From Butyriboletus loyo (Eukaryota > Basidiomycota > Agaricomycetes > Boletales > Boletaceae): a stretch of DNA of 64,000 nucleotides. The position numbers and the translations under genes are program-made. The notes beneath the pieces were generated by a model, which was not told where the DNA came from, made no database searches, and saw only the letters and a program-made list of their open reading frames with translations. Location of the stretch: the NCBI GenBank assembly GCA_038093515.1, contig JBBPSI010000005.1, forward strand, positions 186,001 to 250,000, in the 5' to 3' direction. Shown one piece after another: positions 1 through 11,285 of this stretch (the stretch's first letter is position 1; every line of letters begins with the position of its first letter).

Positions 1-547
1 GTTCCTCGTATTCCAGAAGAAGGTAAGGTGCGATAGACGCCTTCCTTTCGCGCTGATCGCAGGGCATGATGCTGGCATCGAGGTAATCATCAAACCCGTC
101 GTCCAGCGCAACTCCATTTACCTCTTGTTCTTCAGCAACGCTGCGTGTATGCGAAACAGCCGGGGAGAACAGTTCCGCAACGGCACAGAGCTCAAAGTCT
201 GTGTGTGCAGAGACGATACTGAATGTCCGGCTGTGGTCTAACATCGTCCAACTTCGCCGTGGCCTCAAGGTGTTCTCTGAGAAGGTCGCCTTATGCGAAT
301 GTCCGTTTATTTGAGAGCTTGAAACTGATGCGTCAATCGGAATTTGATATGAGCCTCTATCACCGGTGGGAACGGCTACACGACGCGCAACTTGTAGGTT
401 AGAATTCTACTGTTTTACCCACGGCTTGACAGAGATGTGTATCCTACTTACTGTTTTTCGCAACGTGACCCCTGCTAGTTCCAGTGCTCTGTTGATCGAT
501 GGTCGGCGGCCTAGTATCTGAGGCGCCTCGGGGCCGAGCTGACGACC
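1..547 (-). CDS. Unrecognised protein, partial, runs off the left edge
   Basis: Two exons on the minus strand read without stops. The first is 547-452, opening after a CCTAG acceptor with Gly-Arg-Gln-Leu-Gly. It joins in phase through a 45-nt GTAAGT...GTAG intron (451-407) to an exon from 406 to the window edge. The second exon has coding character, with acidic stretches such as LDDGFDDYLDAS and a run FELCAVAELFSPAVSH. No long ATG-initiated frame marks it, so it is easily missed. A possible start is the ATG at 739-737, followed at once by GTAAGG, which would leave a long first intron of about 190 nt (736-548). No domain was recognised. The 3-prime end lies outside the window. Confidence 0.5.
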
Positions 548-800
548 CTAGGGTCTCTTCTGATCCCCGCCCCTGGTGGTCACTGTCGCCTGGGTCAAGA
601 TTACGATTGCCCCCACCCCCACCTTTGCTATCCGCGCGTGAACGGCCCGTCCTTTTCTGGCTATATGACTGGATAATCGTGGGGTGACATGAGATCTATG
701 TATTACTACACATGTAGCCTGTAGCGAAAACCTTACCATGACAGTTTTCAGAGCACTACACCCCAAGGTAAAGGAGTGAATATACCATAATGTCCGAACC
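548..800. other. Interval between the left-edge gene and the kelch gene
   Basis: This stretch probably holds the first intron and 5-prime end of the left-edge gene (ATG at 739-737 on the minus strand) and the 3-prime end of the kelch/BTB gene transcript. Nothing else is supported. Confidence 0.3.
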
Positions 801-2787
801 TTAGAAAACGTACCGTATCTGAAGACTTCGACAACTACAGAGAGTCGCTACTTCGTAAACTCCAACAGAAGTCGAATTGGATAGAGCGCGGTGCATCGCA
901 TGCTTCACTAAAGCTTCCAGGTGTGTGATCTGATATGTACTGGAAAGGATCAACAATTGACTCAGGACCGCGGGAGCATGTTGGAGAGGAGTGAGGAGTG
1001 CGAGCGAGTAAAAATATTGCAGTAACGCCAGCGTGATTGGGTATGGTTCCGAGAGATGGAAAGCACGCGGCGTTAACCGCGGATCTGGCCGAGGCTCTGA
1101 CGAGTCTGGTGCTCCAGGGAGGTCGGGCAGGCCGACATCCATAGAAGAGGACGGTAAAGTCTCGACAGCTTGCCGAGCGCGCTCCAGAAATTTTATCCGT
1201 TGGTCCTTGAACCATGGCCACCTATCCTCCAAAGTCTTTCTCGAACATTTGATCTTGCGCCCATCATCACAGACAATCTCAAAATCCGCCAAAACCCCTT
1301 CCTCCAACGCAGCCAAACCAAACTCCTGCATAGGAACATCAAGCCGTCGTGACGGCGGTTGATATATACCGAACGATTCGAGGTCAATCACTGCAACGTG
1401 ATCCCAACTAAGCAGTCGACGATTATAGTCATCTACCAGATTTCCATTGCGATTCCCAAATATGACGAATTTGCTAGCTTCTGCCCAGAGGCATGCTCGG
1501 AACCACGATCCAGAAGCAACCGCATTTCCTGGATCGATGCGTGACCAAGTCATCGTGAGCAGGTCAAGTGCCCAGATCGAGTACGATTGGTATGTGTGAG
1601 CGAGGTAGGTGCCAGCGATGATAAAGTGAGTTCCCAAAATTGCACCTGAGGGAAATCGAAGGCCCGGAGGGAAAGAGGTCCCGGTCATTGCTGTGGAGCG
1701 ATCGGTAATTGTGAAGTCTGTGTCAGGTAACGGAGAGAAGACTTCCAGTTCGCGCTTGACATCCGTGAACTTGAAGTACGTCGTGAGCAGAGGTTCACAG
1801 TGATAAGCCAGGAGCGTACATTGTAGTTGCTGTAGAGATAGATGTCGTTTGGAAAGTCGTCAGTTGGGGAGGCGGAATATGGAATATGGATAAGGGACTC
1901 GGTGGGCGTGAACTCTTGAGAAGGCGAGGACTTGTCTGAACGGAAGCGAGTGCCTGGAGACCCTAGGATAGCAAGATTGTCGGTGGCACGTGATTCCTCT
2001 TGAGGTAGCCGAACGCGTAGATTGGCAGATACTGCCACGCTGCGGTAGGTACCACAATGGTGGGGGAAGTTCCTCCGTTGGACCCAGGCTTTTCCCAAGA
2101 GATCGTAAACGTAGACGTCATCCAACCACACGTTGGATAGATCTTGACCGCCAATGATGAAGAGCCTATCGGCTGTCACAGAGGAGAGATGTGCATATCG
2201 AGGCTTCGGCACAAGTGCTTCGGTAGGTGCGTCTGGAGATATTCGACCGGTAGACGAGGCGGAAATCCAGTGCATCGTCGACAAGTCAAAAAATCGAATG
2301 TCGTTCAGAACACAAAGATCCTCTGTGTTTGAGGAATTGGGAGTATTTCCCATTCCGCCAAAAATAATAAGCTGGTTGTTCCCTGGAAACGAGAGATGAG
2401 TAGATGATACGAGGGGAAGAACAAAAGACCTGCATGTTTCCGCGCTGTGAAAGTAACGGGGTACAGGGACATCGTCCTCCGGAAAGGGAGGCACTTTCTC
2501 CCAAGTGAATGTATTGAGATCGAAAACATAGAGGTCGGAAACCATGCGTCGTTCCGTGACCAGACGACCACCCTGATGAAAGATCAGATACGTAAAGGAG
2601 CAAAACAACGAGGGCACTTTGGGCTTACAAAAAGATACATTTTCGATCCGACGACGGTGGTAGATGCGCCCTGTGAGACGGGTCAAGAGTGGGGAAGTGA
2701 TGATGAGAAAGGACCTACGACGAGCTTTGCGGGGACATCACCGGAGGTCTTCCTGCAGAAAGTAGTGAGATCGGATATGGAATGCAT
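801..2787 (-). CDS. Kelch-repeat protein with C-terminal BTB domain (Ral2-like)
   Basis: Four exons (2787-2719, 2670-2629, 2572-1820, 1769-801) give 610 aa. Introns are GTAGGT, GTAAGC and GTACGC types, all in phase. The N-terminal half is a kelch propeller: GASTTVVGSKMYLFGG near residue 30, then LIIFGGMG, RLFIIGGQD and FIIAGTY blade cores with paired aromatic residues. From about residue 420 comes a BTB-like region, beginning near ADFEIVCDDGRKIKCSRKTL. In it a long low-complexity loop separates the two halves, and it ends with helices resembling ALVKHAMHRAL. Kelch plus split BTB is the architecture of fission yeast Ral2, which acts upstream of Ras1, and of LZTR1. The Ral2 assignment is inference from architecture. 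The start was chosen as the only in-frame ATG after an upstream stop. Confidence 0.8.
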
Positions 2788-4680
2788 CGTTGGTGAGGGA
2801 TGACCCTGCACGGGGAGACGAAGGGGAGGAGGGGGAGGAGGATGGCGTTGCGGATAGAAGGAGGGGGCGCAGGCTTCAAATACACCTTGATGTGATACCC
2901 GGGGTATTATTCATCAGATCGCCGTTCGGCTGAAGCGTGCAACCGTCCACGTGTCCCAATATTGCCACTTTGGAATTTGGACGCCGCTTTGAACTCCGAG
3001 AACAGAAAACAGTATGCCGTCACCATGCCGAGAAACTCTGTTCGCATTTTTTTTACGTCTGGATGGCATACTGCCTCCGAGTGCCTGTAGCCACGTAGGA
3101 CGTAGCATGTTCAACTTGTCGACAGCTCGTTCCTGTGCTCTCCTGCTCCCTTTGCGAGCCCAGAATGTGCCAGAACCAGGCACATCTTCATGTTTCCAAG
3201 TTAAAAATCTGCAACTCCATACGGTCCGGTAAATTGTTATCAGCTTCTTATCGCAGCAAGAATCCAACAAACTTTATATAATTCTCCGCTCTACCGCCCT
3301 TTGCCCCACGAATAGTAGGTTCTTTGGCGAAATGAAACCATTTGCGCTCGCTCAGCGCAATGTACCTCACAAAATGGTAACGAATTACTCATTCGTCCGT
3401 AGCCATTTGATTGGTCGTCCCCTTCCGATGAAGAGGTCCGTCCCTTGCAATATCTCATCACCCTACGCTTCTGACTGTCTTTAATTGTCTTGAACACACG
3501 TAACCGCTAATCACTGTCTGTCTAGCGTTAAAATTGAAAAGCTCGAGCGTTCAACGTTGGGAACATCCAGATTCGAAACGGCGCTCCTGTGGGGTCGGAG
3601 AATATTAATGCAAGGCACCTCAGCATCCGCGGCCATCATAAATGAGTGCTTTACTGCTTGCTTTCGGTCAATATGACCTATCAATCAGAGACCGTACATT
3701 CTTGATTCTGAGCATTATCGCAGGATTGATGTGGAGAACGCGACTTTTCCCCTGAGATTGCGTTCTGATCAAGAGCCGTTGGTTATGGGGCTCACAGCTT
3801 TATAGCTCATGAAACACACACCTAGGAGGCAATGCGGCCTGAGATGGCCCGAATCGCACATTACTGTCTGATGATCTTCGGCGCTGGCTGAGGGTGCGTG
3901 CCTTGGGTATATTATATTATCCAATCCAGCCGTGTTGGGAGGAATACGTCGTTTCAGATCAACAACGAAACCATTGAATTGTGGTCTCGCAACCAGACGT
4001 TTTGTGGGCTGAAGCGCTGATATCGCTGACACCCCCATCATTTTTGATGGCGTCGTTGTCAAAGGCCATCCCAGAGCGGACGTGTTATGTAACGAGTCAA
4101 CATTTGATAGTGCATCTCAGTTTGCATCAGACATACAGCAACGCGGTATACGACAACCGTAACACAAACATTTACGCATCGAGAGCACAGAAATAATAGC
4201 TAGCTCGACTCACGGAAGTAGTGAAGTTAGTGATGCTTTCGAAAGCGCGAACGCTGGTGGTCAAGAGAAGAAGCGACGTATGCGCTTACTTTCTTGCTCG
4301 CTTGGCTTTGACAGATTGAAACGCAGTACCAAAAGAATAGACTTATCCTTGAGACTGCGGTTGATAAGATCGCTGTGTGAGATATCCACTGTAGTCACTG
4401 GGCAGATTCGTGATTGGCTCGCGGAAAGGGGTATGAATCGGACTGCGAATATGCGTCACGGTATCTATCGGACTTTGAATATTGGCGGCACACGAGGCTC
4501 TAGCACTGCACCCAACCATCCCAGAGAATGCCTGGCCAGTGATAATTTATTTTGGACGATATCAAGAAGACCACTGTTACAAGCCCACCGAGACTCACCG
4601 ACAAACGCGGACCAGCTTGACTAGTCCAGCAAAGGGTGTCCGCTTTCTACACGCGAAGCAAAACACTTTGAGTTTGGAAG
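2788..4680. other. Gene-poor stretch
   Basis: The first 120 bases carry a C-rich tract just upstream of the kelch gene start, probably its promoter and 5-prime UTR. Beyond that, only short overlapping frames without recognisable motifs or consistent splice signals are visible. A multi-exon gene of small exons cannot be excluded. Confidence 0.4.
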
Positions 4681-4681
4681 C

Positions 4682-4800
4682 CCAAGTCGGTAGTCTCGAA
4701 CCATCCGTTCTAGGAAGCGGAGTTGAAAACAACTCCTCGCTGCGCTTCCTAGCACCCGGAGGATGCCGGGATTCGGACCATAACGAGACTACCAAGTCGG
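4682..4800. repeat. Self-complementary cloverleaf-like element upstream of PNPOx gene
   Basis: A perfect 10-bp closing stem (GGTAGTCTCG at 4689-4698, CGAGACTACC at 4784-4793) encloses two hairpins. The first has a 10-bp outer arm (CTAGGAAGCG 4710-4719, CGCTTCCTAG 4743-4752) and a 6-bp inner arm (4720-4725 with 4730-4735) around an AAAA loop. The second is CCCGG/CCGGG at 4755-4770. The 9-mer CCAAGTCGG lies directly repeated at both borders (4682-4690, 4792-4800), as a target duplication or repeat end might. It ends about 50 nt before the pyridoxamine-phosphate oxidase start. Whether it is transcribed is unknown. Confidence 0.55.
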
Positions 4801-4852
4801 GGTTTGAAGTTACCACTTTAGTACTAGTTCCGGTTCGCTAGTTACTTAGCGC

Positions 4853-5714
4853 ATGATCTACCGGAAAGTGACCAAAGTGGTTCCGATTAGGTCTTTATCG
4901 CAATCGTTATCCCATCTCCTTGCCGGGCGCAGTCTATCATTCAATTCGACTCCATCCCTGGACATGTCTACCATAGACGTCGAGGAGACAAAAGACACCA
5001 TCCAAGTTCGTTCGCACCTCCAATATGACACCCCGGAACATATTTCCCCATACAATATCCATCCATCTCCCTTGGAACAGTTCCACATCTGGTTCAATGA
5101 AGCCCGCAATGCTGGTGTCCGTGAACCAGAAGCCATGTCTTTGTCCACTGCCACACCATCCGGTATGCCCTCCTCGCGTATGGTGCTCTTCAAACAATTA
5201 GACAAGCGGGGCTTCGTGTTTTACACTAATTATACCTCCTGCAAGTCTAAGGAGCTCGACCAGAACCCTAATGCTGCCTTACTCTTTTTCTGGAGAGAAA
5301 TATCGAGGCAGGTTAGAATTGTTGGCAAAGTGGAGAGATTAAGCAAAGAAGAAAGTAAAGAGTACTTCCAAAGTCGCCCTATCGGCAGTCAGCTTGCCGC
5401 ACTGGCGAGCAAGCAAAGTACTGTCATCAGGGAAAATGACCTGCAGGAGAGACTTGAGCGACTTCGAAAACTCCACAGAGTCGACGAGAGCACAGAGGGA
5501 AAGATTCCCCTTCCGGACTTTTGGGGTGGTTGGAGGGTTCTTCCGAGGTAACGATACAACGCCTCGACGAGTGCATTTGGAGCTGACCTCCACCAGTGAA
5601 ATGGAGTTTTGGCTCGGGAAGCCATCCCGTCTACACGATCGAATCCGATACCTGCGGGTCGACGAGTCTTCCGACGAACAACCTCGCTGGACGATTGACA
5701 GGTTGTCGCCCTGA
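4853..5714 (+). CDS. PDX3: Pyridoxamine/pyridoxine 5-phosphate oxidase
   Basis: Two exons (4853-5547, 5597-5714) joined by a 49-nt intron give 270 aa. The enzyme is FMN-dependent and oxidises PNP and PMP to pyridoxal 5-phosphate. Family landmarks include SGMPSSRMVLFKQLD (about 105-120), FVFYTNYTSCKSKELDQNP, the FMN-binding segment ALLFFWREISRQVRIVGKV, the substrate-site stretch RPIGSQLAALASKQS, and the C-terminal WGGWRV...EFWLGKPSRLHDRI...RWTIDRLSP that is completed only by splicing. The first 37 residues are basic and serine/leucine-rich and precede an internal Met (MSTIDVEETKD). The longer form could carry a mitochondrial presequence, while the shorter form would match yeast Pdx3 in length. 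Confidence 0.95.
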
Positions 5715-8700
5715 TCATCGACGACCATACGTGTCAGTGGAGGTCGTTCTAAAGCCATATTGAATGTTATATATGCTGCAACGACCACAAGATACCAGGA
5801 ACGTCACTCGTCGTACCTTTGTAAAACTAATTGTATCAATCTGTTTGCATTCCTGGGATTCGAATGTTTCAATCCCCAAGCAGGTCGGGGATAAGAGCAA
5901 CGACCTGAAGTCGATTAATATTTTTCGGCCATCTGTGCCTGGGAAGCTGAGATTCTGACGCACTCTGGCCCGATGTTCATTTGGTTCTCCTCTCACGTTG
6001 TCCCATGAACGCTCATAACAGATGTTGGCTGTTCTGAGTAAATCAACCTATTGCAGTGTTGCTCGGATGCGTCTGACCGCCTAGAACACCGCTCAATTGG
6101 CGACGGTGAGAACCGCAACTGATGGTGTTTCTTTAAAGCAAGTTGCGGCTCTTTCCACTCCCCTGAGCTTCTGACGCCTTGGATCTCGTGAGCTGTTAGA
6201 TACCTTCTCAAAGTAAAGCTTCTTTGGTCTCACGACGCGGATACCCAGAGGCCTTTGCGAAGAAAGTTCCTAATTTTAACAATACATCAGGCTAGATCTA
6301 TGCTGGTCTTGAGCGCTCTCGCGTAACCTTTCCTCGGGTCGTCGGGCAATCCGACCGATCGAAAGAACGTTTCTAGAAGTTACATCCTCCCTGTTTGTCA
6401 TAGGGTCTGGCTGCACTCCGCCGCTAATGCGGACTATTCAATTGAAGTCTTCATGACAACAAATTCAACCCGCTAAATTTGGGTATGTACGAAAGCACTG
6501 TTTTCCACAGGTTCGTAAAACCTGCCCTTCGCAATGATGGTTAGTCTGTTTGGTCAGCCCACCTATACGCCAGATTCAGATTCGGACTCGGATACTTCAG
6601 TGCATGCAAAGGGCTAAACCCAACACTTCGTTGCGTCGACAAAAATCATGGACGCGGGATTTGGTTCCCGCCTCGGGTGTTGAGCATCCAAGCGGTTAGC
6701 GTGGGGATGTAGTCACTCCTTTTCAAAATTTCGCACCCCACATCACACTCATGTACAACCAGTGATTCGTAGTCAAACTAAGGTGAGATACTTACTTTCC
6801 ACCCTTGTACTAACATACCGCAGCTTCTATTTACTATGACAGGTATGCTAATACATATAACGACTTGCCAGCCAATTAGATCTGGGACACGATACATCAC
6901 GGAACATTATCAACTTTTTGACGGAAGATATTGTTGGAAGACAGGATACCCCGTGTCCATCCGGTCAAGTATAATAAACGGCTGCTAACCTACGCATTTC
7001 GTGTAACGTCTGGTCTGGTCTGGTCTTCACCCAGTAGTGCTGCAACTACTACATCAAAGGACCATGATTGTTGCACTAAACTCGACGATAGATCCATATT
7101 GTTTGTTGTAACGAGAGAGCACGGACAATGGTGGTTTTAGGTGCAGAAGAATTATAAATCTACTTTTACCACTTGTATCACACAAGCAGCAGGTAAAAGT
7201 AGGACTGCTGTTGTAGTCGACTCACAGAACCTGCTTCCACACCACTGCCACCGACCCAAGCATTGAATACCGACTCTGCGATAATGAAGGTAGCAGCCGC
7301 ATCAACTGCGATGATCGAGCGGCCAGCAAGTGCCGTACAAGGTGGAGTCCTGGGATAGATCCCGATTGGAAGGTATTATTGGGGAGATAGGCCACTCATC
7401 TCCGAGCTCACTGATTGGAACGGGCGGTGTCACGGAGAGGCCAAGTACGATTGTGGTAGATAGGGTTGTACGTGAGCCGCACAACCCCACTTTGTACGAG
7501 GCATAATAACTGCCAATATTAGTGGTGGTTCCCCTGGCGGTCATAGACTCCCGGCGCACAGAGGTATGAAGATGAGGACACGTCTCAACCCAAGTTCGCC
7601 GTTCTTCACCTGTCTATTGTTTTGGCAAACCATACTCAAGTTTTTCTTTCCATCGCGAGGATTATTCGCCATCCTTTCTGTTACTGCCTTTCCAGTCCGA
7701 GTCGCCCGGATGAATTGGTGATGCGGCAGTAACGTAAGTCTCACCATGACCTCATCGACGGAATGTGTGCGTGGTGCCCTGTTCACCCCGGGAATAGGTC
7801 TGCCAGGGGAAAGTTCGGCCATGGCGCTGTGCAGCTGAACACTAGCAGCGGCCTAAGCATTGGCCGCCGACTCGCTTGGAAGATTCGAGCTGTTAAAAAT
7901 TGCGTACGTCTCCTGGCAGAAATGTGCAAGTACCAGCTGTAAGGCCGGGTTCGGTTTGTTAAGACATTAATGTCGACGTTTTAATAATTCGTCAAGCCTC
8001 AAGGATGGATATCATGGACAGCGTAGAAAGATACCCGTACCTACTTAAGCCATGGGTGAGCTCGGAGAGTAAAGTTGGGAGGAACGTACTGACTGAATCG
8101 TCCACCCATCCCGGTTTTTTTTGGCCTTGGACCGTGTCGTGGTGGGGATGACTCGTTTGGGGTCTAACTTGATATCGGTGGAGGTTCGAGGTTCGAGAAT
8201 AGAGACATTATAAGCAGTTGCGGAGCACCACTCACAACACTAATTGGTTTGCACGTCATACATCACTGGTGGAATGACTTACTGACAAGAAACATAATAC
8301 CAACGGTAAGTTTGGTGGACTGACAGACTCTAAAACTGCCTAAAAACAGTAAAGTTCAGCAATAGTAAGTACCACAATGTTGCTCGCTCATACTCTTACA
8401 ACCTACAAATGATGGCCTCAATCATAGAACAGGGGCACAGAGCGAGCGCGTGCTATGAGTGTCTATGTTTGGGGTGAGTTGCTTTGAGTTCTGGTCTTTA
8501 CACCCTACGGGACATCGGTCGAAACAGGCCATGAACTTGGAACGCTGATAAAATTGCCCGGTGGCCGTTTTGGAACAGGTGAGCTGAGAGCCTTCCCATC
8601 TCGGGGCAGGTGCAGGATCATCACCTCAAAGTCAACACCAAGTGAGCCAAGTAGTATCAGTCAATCCACGGAAGAAACATGATGTGACCAACCATTTTCC

Positions 8701-9248
8701 TCATGGATGACGCGGACGCGGGACATCTGGTCACCAGCCTTCGGAGATATAGATATAGTCCGTATGATGCTCGATTTAGGCCGACACGGGGAATAGATTC
8801 CTTCAAAAACTGCACAGAACGACATGGGACACCATGTATTCAATGCACTTAGTAGTGTGGTCGGAGTCCGTTTAATCGACAGCGGAGGCTAGAGGTCATT
8901 CAGTACCTACGGGGAGGGTGGTCTCTGGCACGTCAGGGAGGTTGGACGCCCCGTGATCAGTCCACTGGTTGAGCGCATGGGAGGAATGCGATTTCACGCC
9001 TGAATCCAAGAATGTAAGTCGTCAACGGATTGGCGCGTTGGTTCGTCCGAAACTTGGCACAACCTCAAACTGTCATCAGCTGCAGAAGGTTGGCTAAGCA
9101 TGAAACGGTGATGGTCACAATCCATACTTATTTGAAAAATTATGTGCTGAGCATCTTATGCGCGACTCCGTAGATCATTGGTGTCACGATTGAATTGTTT
9201 TCTATCTTTCAGAATAGCGCTACGATCACAAACACTCTATGGCTGAGC
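5715..9248. other. Gene-poor stretch
   Basis: No protein family is recognisable on either strand. Frames are short and overlapping. One minus-strand frame starting with ATG at 7822 (MAELSPGRPIPGV...) followed by weak splice-like signals could be an unrecognised gene, but no exon chain could be supported. A short hairpin lies at 7160-7202. Transposon hallmarks (long terminal repeats, reverse transcriptase or transposase motifs) were not seen. Confidence 0.4.
7160..7202. repeat. Perfect 11-bp inverted repeat (hairpin)
   Basis: CTACTTTTACC (7160-7170) and its exact reverse complement GGTAAAAGTAG (7192-7202) flank a 21-base loop that holds a further 5-bp pair (CTTGT/ACAAG). It lies in a gene-poor stretch. 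No function can be assigned. Confidence 0.6.
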
Positions 9249-10420
9249 TCAAGCTTCTCCCTTCGCAAACAACCGATATGCCTTTGCTCCAGCCTCAAAC
9301 GCCTGCCTGGCCCCCGCTTCGTCGCCTCTGACCCACCTGCTCATGGCCTTACCTTGCAACCCATGACTGAGTGAAAAAGTAAGGTTAGGCAATCGGGACA
9401 GAGAAAGTGGTGACCCAACAGGCGCTTTGTTCACAACGGCATTCACAGCATTGAGATACTGAACACCATCAGAGTCCGACAGACCGCCTGGAAAATAGGG
9501 CTCTCTATGTGCGGAAACTCGTCAAGAGCCGAAAGTGCTTACCGGAAAGGAAAACGACACCTGCGACTGATACGGGCACAGAACGAGCGAGTGCCGTTGC
9601 CGTCGCAAGTCCAATTGCCTCGACTGACGTGGTAGCGTGAGAGGGGTGTTTGAGACTTGGTTGTGGGAAGGATGGTTTGATCAACAAGCCTAACGTACAC
9701 ATGATGAGCTTGGACTTTTCGTAAACATTCTGACTCTCGTGTAGACTTACCCTCGAGCAAAACGCCATAGGCAGAGCAGCGAGCATAAATCAGATTGATA
9801 ATCTTGACGTGAACCTCTTCAGGTCCGCGTCTTCCATAAAATCGACATCAGGCTCGACGATAGGGACTAGGCCTGCCTGCTGACTGACTTCAACAAAGCG
9901 TGCCAAGCTCTCTGCCTGAGCTTGAAGGGTGGCCTGAGTAGGAAGAATCGACAAATTGCAAAGGATCGGAGCCCGCCATTTGCTGAAACGTGCCCGAGCC
10001 CTGTAAGCTGTTTGTAGTCTAGGCAGAAGATCGTCGGGACCTTCTGCCTAGCAGGGTCCAGTAGGGAGATGGGCAGAGGGTGTACATCGGTATCAGCACG
10101 CACCCCGGGGATAATCCCCTGTTGGTCAAGATGGGAGCCAGCTGAAAATCTATGAGCGTTTCGTGGTACAAAATGACGCCTGAGATGTAATCTGGGTATC
10201 CGGTATTATGCGCAGTTAAAGAATGGGGTCGTGCGGGGAGGCATGCACACCGGTCGGAAGCGATTCGTAAAGACATTCCCTCCAGCGCCGTCTACGCTCG
10301 CGTTTCTGTGCATCGAAGACCTTCAGCCGGGGTGCAGATATGAGAGGGGTTCAGCGTCTGTGGAAGTGGGAGCAGCTCCGCTTGGAACGAAAGCGTCACC
10401 CGGCATGCTTGTGACATGGC
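9249..10420 (-). pseudogene. Class I fructose-bisphosphate aldolase, frame-disrupted
   Basis: Minus-strand segments match the Schiff-base (class I) aldolase family in order: RRRRWRECLYESLP, YISGVILYHETL, QGIIPGVRADTDVHPLP, EGPDDLLPRLQ, ARFSKWRAPI, LVPIVEPDV, YGVLLEG-LLIKPSFPQPSLKHPS (with the Schiff-base Lys in LIKP), SVAGVVFLSG-GLSDSDG and the C-terminal LTFSLSHGLQGKAMSRW...LFAKGEA. The last two introns are canonical and the C-terminal third is intact. Earlier segments lie in different frames. There is a one-base loss near 10105 (ILTN/QGIIPG), another shift near a TAG at about 10045, and a third near 9813 (DADLKR/VHVKII). The usual AADES-type N-terminus was not found. I read this as a decaying gene. 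An unusual assembly error pattern is the alternative, but neighbouring genes are intact. Confidence 0.75.
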
Positions 10421-10604
10421 GTTGGGACGATTCCCATGGGTGCAACGATCGAAGGATTTAAGGATGGCCCAGGTACGGTCAGTTGGGAAGGTGCGGAAGT
10501 CAAGGCAAGGTCATGGAACCCTTATGAGCTGAATCGGCATGAGAACAAGACGCCACGCCTTTAGCCTCGACGACTCCGAACAAACAGCCTACAAAGTTTT
10601 AACT

Positions 10605-11098
10605 ATGCGCGGGGCGAAGCAACTCAACTCGCTTTGGCGACTACCCAAGCCAGCAGCATTGCGAGGTGTTTCCGTGGACAGATATGCCTCCACAAAAACT
10701 CGGCAAAATCAACGAAGCACTGAAGACGATGTCGGTGACTTTCGGCCTCCTTGGGTGTACTCGGGCTCTCGCTTTCTAACTTATACTGCAATACCCCGTG
10801 AGGCTATCCCGAGCCCATTTGCTACAGCAATCGCGACGCTCATGCAATCTCTAGTTACGCTCCTCTACTGTGCTTTCCTCGCCGACTGGGGTGAACGAGA
10901 ACATATTTTTATGCCGGTGCGTTGCTTGCTCGGCCATTTGGCCCTCGCCAACCAACTCCGTGTGTTTAGTTGCGCAGATGGGTGTCAAAGTATAAGCAAT
11001 CGGTGCTCTCTCTATCTCCTGAAGAAGCTGCTCTTGTTCAAGGAAACAATGGACCGGCACCCGGTAGCTCCTTGTCACCTTCAGAGAAGTGCTCATAA
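10605..11098 (+). CDS. Small mitochondrial-type single-pass membrane protein
   Basis: Three exons (10605-10797, 10855-10916, 10970-11098) with phase-consistent introns encode 127 aa. The N-terminus (MRGAKQLNSLWRLPKPAALRG) is basic and free of acidic residues, typical of a mitochondrial targeting peptide. One hydrophobic segment, FLTYTAIPLTLLYCAFLADWG, is completed across intron 1. It is followed by GEREHIFMPLRRWV and a Ser/Pro-rich tail. It resembles uncharacterised small basidiomycete proteins of the inner membrane, but no function is known to me. An upstream in-frame ATG at 10539 would add 22 residues and hide the targeting peptide, so 10605 is preferred. The gene is divergent from the aldolase remnant. 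Confidence 0.75.
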
Positions 11099-11285
11099 AT
11101 ACAATGTATCGACTGGAACGGGTCGGAGCCATCATCAATATAATACCTCGTGGAATCCACGATATATATGTACAGAAGAAAGCAGCTTGATATGCTAAAA
11201 GTATCCCAGCTCGGTGCAGCCGTGTTGGTCTACCAAGTTAGCACATAAACTTTGATACGATAAACTATGCAGCTCCACCGGAACG

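Noticed and set aside
2370..2420. Possible intron GTCTTTTG...TTTCCAG in the kelch gene
   Set aside because: Removing its 47 nt breaks the frame. Read through, the sequence makes a sensible kelch linker, so it is kept as coding.
4682..4800. Reading the cloverleaf element as a tRNA or TPP riboswitch
   Set aside because: The stem lengths and the absence of A/B boxes exclude a tRNA, and the conserved TPP-aptamer core is missing.
8161..8210. tRNA B-box-like GGTTCGAGGTTCGAG
   Set aside because: No matching A box, acceptor stem or anticodon arm at tRNA spacing.
5715..9248. Retrotransposon remnants
   Set aside because: No long terminal repeats, reverse transcriptase, integrase or transposase motifs could be read. 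The poor stretches are therefore left undescribed rather than called mobile elements.
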